Numbered from the stretch's first letter, positions 7,013 through 15,687 are shown. The stretch is DNA of 17,073 nucleotides from Deltaproteobacteria bacterium (GCA_016934135.1 JAFGTK010000254.1:1-17073), one strand, 5' to 3'. Numbers and translations: made by a program. Notes: a model not told the origin generated them from the sequence alone.

Positions 7013-9574
7013 TTACAGGATCCATTTCTTCAGAGGCTTGAGGATTGGAAACAGGACTGTTTTTACCCTTTCCGGCAGGAGATCGGAAGCCTGCAGGTAA
7101 AAATCATGAAAAGCCGTGTTCCTTTTGCTCAACGTTGTGTCTCTGGTGAATATCGAATTGCCGGGCTGGTTCAAAGGATTCTTCCCCCTGCCGGTAAATG
7201 CTGGGGATATGGGAGAGACCTCTTCATTGCTGCGGTTCTGTAATGCCGTGATGCCGGTAATCAGCAGTTTCCCCTGCCCTCGCGGCACCTTTCTCGAAAC
7301 CAGTGCATCGAATTCTTCAATGAAGTGACGGTAGCTGTAGTTTCCGGAGGCGATCACATCTTCGTAGGCTTTCCCGGTCATCTCCTCGAGGAACTCAAGG
7401 TCATCAAGCTTTTCCAGTACTTCATCTACATTGCTGAAGTCCTTTTTCAGAGGGATATAATGGATATCAGGCTGAATGACTCCGGAATATTTTCCCTCAA
7501 ACAGAACGAGGGCGGTTTTCAGGACGATGGCCTCGAAAATCTTCGGGGATATCTGGTTCATCTCAATGCAGGACTCATGCTCCGCAAGAAACCGGTCATA
7601 AGCTTCCTGGTAAGTTAAATCAGGGCGTTTAACAAGTTCCTTTTCAATGTCTTCTCTGATGGTGCCATCGAAATCGAATACATTCGAACCGCTCTCGGTT
7701 CCCAGCATTGCCCTGCAATCTTCAATAAAGTCATACCATTCTTCGTTGTAAATGCGTCTGCTGTCATCACATTCAATATTTGCCGGGATGTTCCTCTCCT
7801 GACAGATTTCGCGCATCCTTACCCCGATAATATATTTTTCGTAGCCAAGAGAGCCATACCACAGTGGCAGTTTCCTTCCCCGATAGCCAAGAATGTACCT
7901 TCTCTGAGCAAGCGGTCTGGTTTGGATCTTTTGCTCAAGCCCGGAAGGTACGAACCCAGTCAGATTTTCAACGAAGTCTACATGCGAAAAAGAAGTTGCC
8001 GGATATACATAATCAAGGTATTCCGCTGGAACACAGGTGTATACCACATGGATGCCGAGGGAATGGATCCATTTCCAGGCAATGCCCGTAGTATCGTATT
8101 CATCCTGTATGAAGAGGATTTTTAGACCCGGGGAACTTTTCAACTGATCAGCATAACTGCTGGATAAATGAGAGGTGAGACTCACCCGCACCGAATAATG
8201 AATGATTATGGCATCGAACAGAGAAAGATCAAAGGTGCAGGGCGCATTGTTTGTAGCGTTTGCATAGAAGATATGATGTCGTGAGTATGCGGCAAAACTC
8301 TCGAGATGCTCTTTTATCGTTGTTACATGAGTGGAATTCATATCATACAGAACCAGGATGTTCAGCGATTCATTCTTTGTGTGGGAAGGCAGTGTGGAGG
8401 GTTTTGAAGAAATCATGTGTTGTTCGTGAATATTGAGTACGGCCTCTTTGAACTTGTTGTCGTAATCCTGCAGTTGTGCTGCTTCGCGGCGGTTTCTTAC
8501 AAGGACCTGGTTATGACGGATTTCTTCACTTGCGATTATTGCAGAACGAAATTCATCCGGAGTACGTGCAAGAGACATTATTGATGAATATGCTTCAAGG
8601 GATTTGATCGGGACACTCACAACCGGAAGGCCGCATGCGCAATATTCAAAAGCCTTCAGGGGAAATGAGCGTTCAGTTATCCAGTCGTTCTGAACGAAAG
8701 GTATGAGACCAACGGTAGAGCGGTACATATGATGTTTCAGTTCGTTAACATCCAGACAACCCAGATAGGTTACATTCCTATGAGACAGCAGGCTGTTCCA
8801 CCTGGCGAGCTCTTCATCGTTTGTCAGCATCAACCGGCCGCAGAATGTAAATTCCCAATCAGGCATTTGCAATGCAAGATCACTTATGAGTCCAAAATCG
8901 ATCTTGCGGCTTATGCCTCCCTGATAAAGCGCTGTGTTTCGCTTTATGCTATGGTCGTTGACATTGAGCTTGTCGGCACCGTCGGCCCAGAATCGATAAT
9001 CACACCCATTGGTAATGACTGCAGATGCCCCGTTGTATTGTCCCTTCAAGACATAGTCTTCATGGATGCCCTCTGAGATCGGGATCAACAGATCAGTATA
9101 CTGCAGTACTTCTTTGAGTTGGACTGTTGTGTCCTGCTTTGAGGATACATAAAAATCAGTGGAAAAATAATCTTCTGTTGCGTGGTAGACCATGAACCCG
9201 CGATAATTCATCCTTATGAAATCATCAAAGAGGAAGTTGTAGGTCCATACCAAAGGTCGTATGATACCTCTTTCATTCAGAGCCCGTGCAATTAATTTTG
9301 CCTGTGCATGCCCGTAATGGCGATATACATGCAGGACTTCGAGATTAAGCAGTTCTGTTTTTTCAAACCGGTACCGGGCGGTCTTGAGGTCCGGCTGAAC
9401 AAAGACAACAGGGAGATATCTGCTGAACCGAGATGCATAGTGATACCTGTTGCTTCGCATTTCTGTATACCAATCCGACCATGTCAGCATGACAACGGAA
9501 TCGAAGTTTTTATTCAGCTTAAGTTGGATGTCTCTACTGTTTTTCTCCATTTCTCCATCACCAATCTTCTCCAT
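7013..9574 (-). CDS. Two-domain glycosyltransferase: GT4-like domain fused to CgeB-like domain
   Basis: This protein of about 853 residues joins two glycosyltransferase-like halves. The first (about 20-385) is GT4-like: a TWSDWYTEMRSNRYHYASRF segment near 31, NGCDYRFW (189-196), LYQGGISRKIDFGL (216-229), and SFPLKAFEYCACGLPVVSVP (303-322), which is the C-terminal donor-binding region. After a linker (about 386-403), the CgeB-like half (about 404-760) has LNILVLYD, FIQDEYD (488-494), ILGYRGRKL (561-569), CRAMLGTESGS (620-630), ISPKIFEA and LFEGKYSGVIQP (691-702). A tail ends in a basic amphipathic segment (about 834-853). Two linked transfers by one polypeptide are plausible. It overlaps the upstream amidotransferase gene by 61 bases. 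An internal ATG at 9550, with GGAG nearby, is an alternative start that would remove eight residues. Confidence 0.8.
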   Translation of the reverse strand: MEKIGDGEMEKNSRDIQLKLNKNFDSVVMLTWSDWYTEMRSNRYHYASRFSRYLPVVFVQPDLKTARYRFEKTELLNLEVLHVYRHYGHAQAKLIARALNERGIIRPLVWTYNFLFDDFIRMNYRGFMVYHATEDYFSTDFYVSSKQDTTVQLKEVLQYTDLLIPISEGIHEDYVLKGQYNGASAVITNGCDYRFWADGADKLNVNDHSIKRNTALYQGGISRKIDFGLISDLALQMPDWEFTFCGRLMLTNDEELARWNSLLSHRNVTYLGCLDVNELKHHMYRSTVGLIPFVQNDWITERSFPLKAFEYCACGLPVVSVPIKSLEAYSSIMSLARTPDEFRSAIIASEEIRHNQVLVRNRREAAQLQDYDNKFKEAVLNIHEQHMISSKPSTLPSHTKNESLNILVLYDMNSTHVTTIKEHLESFAAYSRHHIFYANATNNAPCTFDLSLFDAIIIHYSVRVSLTSHLSSSYADQLKSSPGLKILFIQDEYDTTGIAWKWIHSLGIHVVYTCVPAEYLDYVYPATSFSHVDFVENLTGFVPSGLEQKIQTRPLAQRRYILGYRGRKLPLWYGSLGYEKYIIGVRMREICQERNIPANIECDDSRRIYNEEWYDFIEDCRAMLGTESGSNVFDFDGTIREDIEKELVKRPDLTYQEAYDRFLAEHESCIEMNQISPKIFEAIVLKTALVLFEGKYSGVIQPDIHYIPLKKDFSNVDEVLEKLDDLEFLEEMTGKAYEDVIASGNYSYRHFIEEFDALVSRKVPRGQGKLLITGITALQNRSNEEVSPISPAFTGRGKNPLNQPGNSIFTRDTTLSKRNTAFHDFYLQASDLLPERVKTVLFPILKPLKKWIL

Positions 9575-11295
9575 GGTAAACTGCCTGCTTGATCCACCTC
9601 AATATCGAATGCCTTTGTCAGCCATGTCTTCTCCGGCGCAGGAAATCCAAGTTTGTCGACTCGTGTTCTGATCTCTTCAGGGATATGCCCCTTAAGCGAT
9701 TCTCTCAGGACATGTTTTGTCACCCCATGGTGGATCTTATATTCTGCAGGAAGGGAGAGCGCGAAATGTACAAGTTCGGGCTCCAGAAACGGTACCCGGG
9801 ACTCGATCGAGAACGCCATGGAGTTCCGGTCCTCATAGCGGAGTAAATCGGGAAGATTGCTTTGCATGACCATATCCACCAGGTACTCCTCGAAGTTGGG
9901 CTGGAGAGGGTTCAGCTTCTTCAGCCTGTGTGCAACCTCATCAGAAGTGTGAGGGGGGATCTTTCCTGCAAGGGATCTGAGACTCCGATATGCAGAGCGG
10001 AGCCGGTTCTTATAGAACTGTACTGTCTCGTAATACTGAGAGCTCAGTGGTTTGCGATATAGCTCTGCTATTGAGAGGCTTTCCTTCAGGAAAGCCATCA
10101 CATTGCCTTTCTTCAGCTGGAAATTGATATATGGGTTCAGCAGGCCGTGGTAGCCTGCAAATATCTCATCTGCTCCCTGGCCATCGAGCACCACTTTTAT
10201 GTTTGTTGACGAAATCTCTTTAAATACCGAATACTGGGCATAGATGCTGGTGCTACCGAACGGCTCATCCTGAAAATACATAAGGTTGTCAAAATCGGAA
10301 ATGAAGGATTCAAGTGTGGGCCGTGCAAAGTGTGCAGCCGCGCCGGTGAAGTCTATTACCTTCTGAGCCCAGGATGTTTCGTCGATGTCTTTATGATCCG
10401 GGTAACAGGTGGTGAATGTATTGAACGTGCCATTATCTTCTTTGAGCTTGCTGCCGATGCTGACAATTGCAGATGAGTCGATCCCTCCACTGAGACAAGA
10501 TCCTACGAGGACATCGCTCCTGAGATGGAGCCGGATGCTCTGGATAAGCAGTCTTTCCAGTTCCCTTACCGCATCATTTCTGTCGATCCTGGCTGTTTCG
10601 CCGGGCGGATGCCAGTATGCAATGGGATGCATGCCAGAAAAATCGTCATCGAGATCAAGATTTGCATAATGAGCGCTTGGGAACTTCTTGACATGTTCAT
10701 AGAACGTCCAGGGCCCGCGTTCAATATACCCGAAGTCCTGAAACAGGGTTGCGGTTGCTTCGTCTATCTGAGAAAAGTGCTCATCGATGGCCCTGAGGGC
10801 CTTGGGTTCCGATGCGAAAAAGAGGACGTCGTTCTTTGTTCCATAATACAGCGGCTTGATCCCGAAAGGGTCCCGGCAGAATATGAGAGAATTCTTGCTG
10901 TTATCGAATAGCACGAAGGCCCACATCCCCTTGAATTCTTTGAACGCATCGCAGCCCCAGTGGCGATAGCACTCAATGATCACCTCCGTATCGGATTGAG
11001 AAGAGAAGATACTCCCCCTCTTGCTGCATTTCTCTCTCAGCTCGCGGTAATTATAGACTTCTCCATTATATGTGATGGTAAATCTTCCATCATGTGAGGT
11101 GAAGGGTTGGGCGGCCTTTTGTGAGAGATCGATGATGGCCAGTCTCCTGTGCCCGAAAGCGAGGGCAGGAGATTCACATAGCCAGACTCCCTCGTCATCC
11201 GGACCGCGGTGACGCAGTATGGCATTCATCTTCTGAACAGCCGATCTGGCCTGTTCCGTGTCATTAAATCCAACGATTCCGCAGATGCCGCACAT
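9514..11295 (-). CDS. asnB: Asparagine synthase (glutamine-hydrolysing)-type amidotransferase, 593 aa
   Basis: This is a complete AsnB-family protein. The glutaminase domain has Cys2, HRGPDDEG (29-36), GHRRLAIIDL (48-57), YNGEVYNY (76-83), SDTE (101-104) and RDPFGIKPLYY (141-151). The synthetase domain has SGGIDS (269-274) and GQGADEIFAGY (372-382). It should form a carboxamide from glutamine, ATP and a carboxylate. In this setting the carboxylate is more likely a sugar acid or sugar-linked group than aspartate, but this is inferred from context. It is about 50 residues shorter than the copy at 3657-5582 and clearly diverged from it, so the two may act on different substrates. The start must be ATG 11295 to place Cys2. 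No good ribosome binding site precedes it, and the 187-base gap before it is the longest inside the locus, so separate initiation is possible. Confidence 0.88.
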   Translation of the reverse strand: MCGICGIVGFNDTEQARSAVQKMNAILRHRGPDDEGVWLCESPALAFGHRRLAIIDLSQKAAQPFTSHDGRFTITYNGEVYNYRELREKCSKRGSIFSSQSDTEVIIECYRHWGCDAFKEFKGMWAFVLFDNSKNSLIFCRDPFGIKPLYYGTKNDVLFFASEPKALRAIDEHFSQIDEATATLFQDFGYIERGPWTFYEHVKKFPSAHYANLDLDDDFSGMHPIAYWHPPGETARIDRNDAVRELERLLIQSIRLHLRSDVLVGSCLSGGIDSSAIVSIGSKLKEDNGTFNTFTTCYPDHKDIDETSWAQKVIDFTGAAAHFARPTLESFISDFDNLMYFQDEPFGSTSIYAQYSVFKEISSTNIKVVLDGQGADEIFAGYHGLLNPYINFQLKKGNVMAFLKESLSIAELYRKPLSSQYYETVQFYKNRLRSAYRSLRSLAGKIPPHTSDEVAHRLKKLNPLQPNFEEYLVDMVMQSNLPDLLRYEDRNSMAFSIESRVPFLEPELVHFALSLPAEYKIHHGVTKHVLRESLKGHIPEEIRTRVDKLGFPAPEKTWLTKAFDIEVDQAGSLPWRRLVMEKWRKTVETSNLS

Positions 11296-11482
11296 ATCAG
11301 GATATCTGGTGTCGGGAAATAATTATCCCTGGGACCCCTTTTTTTCTGTCAGGGAAAAAGGATTTCTTGGGAGTCGATCCGCGCCAGTCCTTGCCGCTAC
11401 CGAATGCATACTATTATCTGGGTTAAAACATCGAAAGTAACCAATATTAATATCTTTAACAAAGTTCATTGGATTCCATACT
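11296..11482 (-). other. Longest internal gap of the locus; weak inverted repeat, no gene
   Basis: These 187 bases separate the lipoprotein gene from the amidotransferase gene. I see no supported gene. A 7-bp inverted repeat (CCTTTTT at 11337-11343 with AAAAAGG at 11355-11361, 11-base loop) could form a hairpin, but it is A/T-dominated and no T-run follows it on the minus strand, so it is not a convincing terminator. The part near the lipoprotein stop is AT-rich, with the palindrome ATATTAATAT at about 11445-11454. A GATAAT hexamer near 11413-11418 lacks a matching -35. Confidence 0.4.
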
Positions 11483-12262
11483 CTATTTCTTGTTCAATAA
11501 TGCAGCCCCCGGGGTATACCAGTGAGCGCTGCCTGACTTGGGATGCAGGTATTCCTGAAAATCGACAAAATAATACAACAGATCCGATGGCTTGTATAAC
11601 CCATTGCTTATAGACTCAATTACCCGTTGCCTGTAATCATTCAGTTCCGGACGGGTTGAAAAATCTAGTATCTGAGATGAAGGAACAGGTTTTCCAGATG
11701 CTATGGAATCGAAATCAGCAAACGCGAGAATACCAATGGTCGGGTCAAGAACCATCGATTTGTCTGGTGATCTGACGAAGATCTGTGCATGATTGCCAAC
11801 TGCACCGCCGTGCCAACCGACAAATAAAAATTTGATGGAATCTGAATTTTCCATGTGTGCAGTTTTTAAACCCATATCGAAGAGATGTTTTGTGAGGATT
11901 GCATAGTTGTCGCAATCCAGTTTTTGTTCTTCTAAAAGATTTTTAAACTCTATCTCGGTGCTATTTCCATACGGAGCCATAGAGTAGGAGATAAGTGAAC
12001 AATAAATTGCAAACAACTCTACTTCTGATAAGACATGAAGGGCTGAAGAAAGTTCAGATGTTAATTCTTCCTGAGATTTCTCAAACAGCTGAATGATTTT
12101 TGTTGGGTCTTTCTTTATCTCTTCGGCGACACCGACATTGAGTGTGGCGAGTTTAATCTTATGAGGTCCGGATATTTGATCTGTTTTATCTTCAGCCTTG
12201 CAGCCGAACAAGATATTTAATGAGGTTAAAACAACCAATGCTAAGATGCCAATTCTTTTCAT
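11483..12262 (-). CDS. Predicted lipoprotein with transglutaminase-like catalytic signature
   Basis: The protein has 259 residues. The N-terminus is a lipoprotein signal: KR at 2-3, a hydrophobic stretch (about 4-19) and a lipobox LFGC with Cys21 as the lipidated residue. It would be exported and membrane-anchored. The mature part shows the spacing of a papain-like transglutaminase fold: Cys117 in LDCDNYA before a helix, His158 in GNHAQIFV, and Asp173 in VLDPT. These form a plausible Cys-His-Asp triad. The family includes proteases, amide-forming or hydrolysing enzymes and inactive scaffolds. I do not recognise this exact protein, and its substrate is unknown. It lies 70 bp after the methyltransferase gene and 187 bp before an amidotransferase gene. 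It appears more AT-rich than its neighbours, and only a weak ribosome binding site is visible. It could be a later insertion or have a separate cell-envelope role. Confidence 0.65.
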   Translation of the reverse strand: MKRIGILALVVLTSLNILFGCKAEDKTDQISGPHKIKLATLNVGVAEEIKKDPTKIIQLFEKSQEELTSELSSALHVLSEVELFAIYCSLISYSMAPYGNSTEIEFKNLLEEQKLDCDNYAILTKHLFDMGLKTAHMENSDSIKFLFVGWHGGAVGNHAQIFVRSPDKSMVLDPTIGILAFADFDSIASGKPVPSSQILDFSTRPELNDYRQRVIESISNGLYKPSDLLYYFVDFQEYLHPKSGSAHWYTPGAALLNKK

Positions 12263-12332
12263 AATCTATCACTGCTTTCTTTTATGATTGAATATATCTG
12301 AATGCCTGATTGCATTTATTGTTTATATGTCA

Positions 12333-13364
12333 TCATCTTTTTACGGCAAGGATGTTCAGAAAAATTGAACCATCTATGGCTGTAATCGCACGTTGAGTCT
12401 TCTTGTTGATTCTGGCCAGATAATCGATGCAGAAGATCTGAAGCCTGGTATATGGCCTGACCTGAAAGCATTCCGGAGAGGTTGTATCATTCTGCGGAAC
12501 CTTCACATCAAAATACTCGCTCACTTGCATCAGGTCTATGAGTGAAAAGGCATTCTCTCCCTGTTGCCAGGATGTTATGTCCAAGAAAAGGTTTAATTTA
12601 TGAAGCGCGGGGATGATATTTTTTTCATGAAAGAGCGAGAGATGATATGGCGGCACGACATTGTTCGATGCGCTCTTGGACAGGTAACGGTTGAGGCGGG
12701 AAAATCGGGGGATATTAATGAGCAGGATTCCTCCTGGATTGAGGAGGTCGGAATAGCTTGTAATGAACTCGATTGGATGGCTTATATGTTCGATTACCGA
12801 TATAAACGAAATAACATCAAAAGAGTACCCCAAACCTTTTAGTTCCTCGGGCGAGTCAAGCAGGACATTCAGTTTATAGTGCTCTCTGGCAAAATCAGCA
12901 GCGTTTTCATTCCATTCATTTAGAAAAAGCTCATACTGGGAGTTTTCTGCTTGAACCATGTGGAGAAAAGAGCCGATTCCTCCGCCCACATCGAGCCATT
13001 TTCCTGTCTTTTTGATCAGCAGAATGCGATCGATAATGTCATAACAGTATTCATCAGTTATAGACTGGCTAGTATCCCTGCCGTCCATTAATGCCTTAGG
13101 GATCTCAATGTGTTCTCTTACTGCATTATAGTATGAGGCGTTGTATAATCTCCGGATCGTATGTTCGTCAGGGTAGGGATTGACAAAAACAAACGAGCAA
13201 TTTTTGCAGATCCAATGGTTGATTTTGTACTTGTAAAAATATTCTTTGATCCGGGTTGATCCGCAGCATGGACAGGTATCGTGAACGGGCCATTGATTTG
13301 GATAGCCGGTCTCCTCCATGCAGATTCCGTAGATCTCTTCTTGTAGGGTTTTAAAGGTGGACAA
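12333..13364 (-). CDS. Class I SAM-dependent methyltransferase with N-terminal zinc ribbon
   Basis: The protein has 343 residues from a TTG start at 13364; an ATG at 13319 (328 residues) is the alternative. A zinc-ribbon-like segment has CPCC (31-34) and CKNC (53-56), followed by VFVNPYPDE. The SAM-binding glycine loop is LDVGGGIGSF (124-133). VISFISVIEHISHP (184-197) is the post-I/acidic-motif region typical of the Methyltransf_12/23 type, and HLSLFHEKNI (241-250) is also characteristic. The family often methylates sugars or sugar-linked groups in polysaccharide loci. It sits 21 bp after wzt, so it could methylate the growing or finished glycan. In some Wzt-dependent systems a terminal modification ends chain growth and is read by Wzt, which makes that an attractive but unproved role. 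No secretion signal is present, so it should act in the cytoplasm. Confidence 0.82.
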   Translation of the reverse strand: MSTFKTLQEEIYGICMEETGYPNQWPVHDTCPCCGSTRIKEYFYKYKINHWICKNCSFVFVNPYPDEHTIRRLYNASYYNAVREHIEIPKALMDGRDTSQSITDEYCYDIIDRILLIKKTGKWLDVGGGIGSFLHMVQAENSQYELFLNEWNENAADFAREHYKLNVLLDSPEELKGLGYSFDVISFISVIEHISHPIEFITSYSDLLNPGGILLINIPRFSRLNRYLSKSASNNVVPPYHLSLFHEKNIIPALHKLNLFLDITSWQQGENAFSLIDLMQVSEYFDVKVPQNDTTSPECFQVRPYTRLQIFCIDYLARINKKTQRAITAIDGSIFLNILAVKR

Positions 13365-13385
13365 TCAGTATCTCACTAAAGACGA

Positions 13386-14675
13386 TCAGGTTATATCAGT
13401 TCTTCTCGTGTGCCATCGAAGAAGAGGACGAATCGGGCCGCCGTAATTGCCAGGGTAATCTCCCTTGATTACACCATCATCATGTGCATGAAAGGATACG
13501 GCATTCTCGATCTTGAATTCGTCATGCCAGTTGTTGTTGAATCCGATAAGGGTAACAAAAAATCTCCCGGCATTTAAAAGGTTTCTGTAGATTTTACAGG
13601 TGCTGGAGTAGACTCCCTTCGGAAGAGGTTTTCCGTAATGGTCATGTTCATAATTATTGAGAGAACCGAAAATACAATTTCCGTCTGCATCAGATAAGAC
13701 AAGGGAATATTGGGGTATGACTCCATCCCCCAGGACTTCGTAGGTGATCTCTACAATAAGCTCATCGGAAATGTTGATGGCTGAAGTTTCCGTTCCCTCG
13801 CTATTCTTCAGGGTTATTGAGCTGATTTTGAAAAAGGGATTGCCCGGTCTGTCACCAGGAATCCACGTCCTTGAGCTGAATGTGGCACTCCCGGAATCAA
13901 GATAGTCATCGACCACCTTGTTGACTTCATCATCGAGATAGATTTTTCCGCTTTCGAACAGAACACCTCTATGGCAGAATTTTCTAACAGAGGGCATATT
14001 ATGGCTTACAAAGAGGATTGTGCGGCCCTCTCTGGAAGAGATATCCTGCATTTTGCCAAGACACTTGTTCTGGAAAGCGGCATCACCCACGGCAAGAACC
14101 TCATCCACCAGGAGGATTTCCGATTCGAGATGAGCTGCCACGGCAAATGCTAGACGTACATACATGCCGGAAGAATACCTTTTCACCGGTGTATCCAGAA
14201 ACGTTTCAATACCGGCGAAGTCGACAATTTCGTCAAACTTAGCGGTTATTTCTGCCTTACGCATTCCCAGAATGGCGCCGTTGAGGTAGATGTTTTCCCG
14301 GCCGGTGAGTTCGGAATGAAAGCCGGTTCCTACTTCGAGGAGGCTGGAAACGCGACCGAATAGTTTTGCTTCGCCTGTTGTCGGTTCGGTAATGCGGCTG
14401 AGTATTTTGAGCAGTGTGCTTTTGCCTGCGCCATTCTGGCCAATGATGCCGACCACCTCCCCTGGCCGGACATTGAATGAGGCATCTTGGAGCGCCCAGA
14501 TGGTATCCGGCTGGTCGTATTCGACTTTTGTAAGTCGCTTGAGATTTCTGTAGTTGCGGACAGGTGCGGTCAACGTGTCAACAACGGCCTCACGGAATGT
14601 CCTGTTGATGCGTTCTCTCGCACCGATGTGATACTGCTTGGAGAGGTTGTTGACCTGAATGATGGAATTACTCAT
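13386..14675 (-). CDS. wzt: Polysaccharide ABC exporter ATP-binding protein with C-terminal glycan-binding domain (Wzt)
   Basis: This is the nucleotide-binding subunit of an O-antigen/capsule exporter, 429 residues long. The ATPase domain has Walker A GQNGAGKST (79-87), the ABC signature YSSGM (167-171), Walker B ILLVDEVLAVGD (187-198) and the switch His225 in VSHNM. An N-terminal extension before the fold (about 20-58) is typical of this group. The extra domain after about residue 265 is beta-rich (for example LIVEITYEV and GVYSSTCKI) and matches the position and size of the Wzt C-terminal domain. In the E. coli O8/O9a systems that domain recognises the finished, capped glycan. The length is far above that of capsule KpsT-type ATPases, which lack this domain. 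The ATG is preceded by GAGGAAG, which overlaps the wzm stop; the gap to wzm is seven bases. Confidence 0.93.
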   Translation of the reverse strand: MSNSIIQVNNLSKQYHIGARERINRTFREAVVDTLTAPVRNYRNLKRLTKVEYDQPDTIWALQDASFNVRPGEVVGIIGQNGAGKSTLLKILSRITEPTTGEAKLFGRVSSLLEVGTGFHSELTGRENIYLNGAILGMRKAEITAKFDEIVDFAGIETFLDTPVKRYSSGMYVRLAFAVAAHLESEILLVDEVLAVGDAAFQNKCLGKMQDISSREGRTILFVSHNMPSVRKFCHRGVLFESGKIYLDDEVNKVVDDYLDSGSATFSSRTWIPGDRPGNPFFKISSITLKNSEGTETSAINISDELIVEITYEVLGDGVIPQYSLVLSDADGNCIFGSLNNYEHDHYGKPLPKGVYSSTCKIYRNLLNAGRFFVTLIGFNNNWHDEFKIENAVSFHAHDDGVIKGDYPGNYGGPIRPLLRWHTRRTDIT

Positions 14676-14682
14676 GACTTCC

Positions 14683-15528
14683 TCAAATCACATCTGCAAA
14701 AAAGCGTTCTACCTGTTTGAAATAGAACAAGCCCAGGATGAAGAGAACCAGACTGACCAGAAAAGATATAATGATCATGTCTGAGGGAAACGGTACAGTG
14801 TTCAGCAGAACCGAACGGAATCCTTCGATAACCCCGGTCATGGGATTGAGGGCATAGATGAGCCTATATTTCTCCGGTATCATTGATGCGGGATATACAA
14901 TCGGCGTGGCAAACATCCAGAACTGTACGAGGAATGGGATAGTGTAGCGAATATCTCTATACTTGGCATTCAAGGCTGCGAGTACCATGCCTGCCCCACT
15001 TGAAGCCATGATCATCAGAATAATGAGGAACGGAACAGATAAGACCATAAAGGTCGGATAGATATGGAAATAAAGCATCATTAGGATCAGCACAAAAAAA
15101 GCAATGAAAAAGTCCATGAGTCCCGAAAGTACAAATGCAAACGGGATGATGATTCGCGGGAAATACACCTTGGAGATAAGATTGCTTTCCCCGACAATGC
15201 TATTGCCCGATTGATTGATTGCCTGTGCAAAATAGGTCCATGCAACCATGGCTGAATAATTGAAGATCGGATACGGAATGCCGTCAGATGGGATCTTTGC
15301 GAGTTTGCCAAAGAAAAGCGTGAATACAATCATCATGAAAAAGGGCTGTATTACTGCCCAAAGCCCTCCAAGAACTGTTTGTTTATATTTGACTTTAATG
15401 TTGCGGGCAACGAGAAAATAGAGCAGGTCCCGGTACTGCTTCAGTTCACGGAAATTGATAAGCTGCAGCCCTTTCTTCGGTTTGATATGGATAAAGGGCT
15501 CAGTATTTAGTGGTGATGTGTTTTTCAT
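14683..15528 (-). CDS. wzm: Polysaccharide ABC exporter permease (Wzm)
   Basis: This 281-residue integral inner-membrane protein belongs to the ABC-2 export family. After a cytoplasmic N-terminus comes the RDLLYFLVARNIKVKYKQ segment (33-50), typical of the family, then about six hydrophobic segments. Conserved pieces include LGGLWAVIQP, NLISKVYFPRIIIP, KYRDIRYTIPFLVQFW with ATPIVYP, and LNPMTGVIEGFR, all characteristic of O-antigen Wzm and related TagG/KpsM permeases. Together with Wzt it would move an undecaprenyl-linked glycan across the inner membrane. No Wzx or Wzy-like gene is visible in the window, which fits an ABC-dependent pathway. The start at ATG 15528 has no strong Shine-Dalgarno site. 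It is followed seven bases later by wzt and preceded by a 159-base gap. Confidence 0.93.
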   Translation of the reverse strand: MKNTSPLNTEPFIHIKPKKGLQLINFRELKQYRDLLYFLVARNIKVKYKQTVLGGLWAVIQPFFMMIVFTLFFGKLAKIPSDGIPYPIFNYSAMVAWTYFAQAINQSGNSIVGESNLISKVYFPRIIIPFAFVLSGLMDFFIAFFVLILMMLYFHIYPTFMVLSVPFLIILMIMASSGAGMVLAALNAKYRDIRYTIPFLVQFWMFATPIVYPASMIPEKYRLIYALNPMTGVIEGFRSVLLNTVPFPSDMIIISFLVSLVLFILGLFYFKQVERFFADVI

Positions 15529-15687
15529 GATAACGATATATTTTGCTCGATAATCCTTACAGCTCCGCCAGCCCGGGTGATCCGGGGTGCAATATGTGCC
15601 CTTCTATATGAGGAGTGTTAATCATCTGACCAGCACTTTATTAATCGTGATTGGTAGCTCCAAGCTTTAATTTAAATGGTACAAAAA
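15529..15687 (-). other. Gap between the GT4 gene and wzm
   Basis: These 159 bases hold no supported gene. A 5-bp GC-rich inverted repeat (CCCGG at 15572-15576 with CCGGG at 15582-15586) lies in the middle but has no following T-run. I found no promoter with both elements. Confidence 0.4.

Noticed and set aside
11337..11361. Inverted repeat as a transcription terminator after the lipoprotein gene
   Set aside because: The stem is mostly A/T and no T-run follows in the direction of transcription.
11323..11409. 28-codon minus-strand reading frame from an ATG at 11409 in the longest gap
   Set aside because: It has no ribosome binding site and no recognisable sequence.
9514..14675. Lasso-peptide-like cluster: transglutaminase-like protein, AsnB homologue and ABC transporter close together
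   Set aside because: The AsnB copies keep full glutaminase domains with Cys2, the transglutaminase-like protein is a lipoprotein, and the transporter is Wzm/Wzt. No precursor peptide or precursor-recognition protein is seen.
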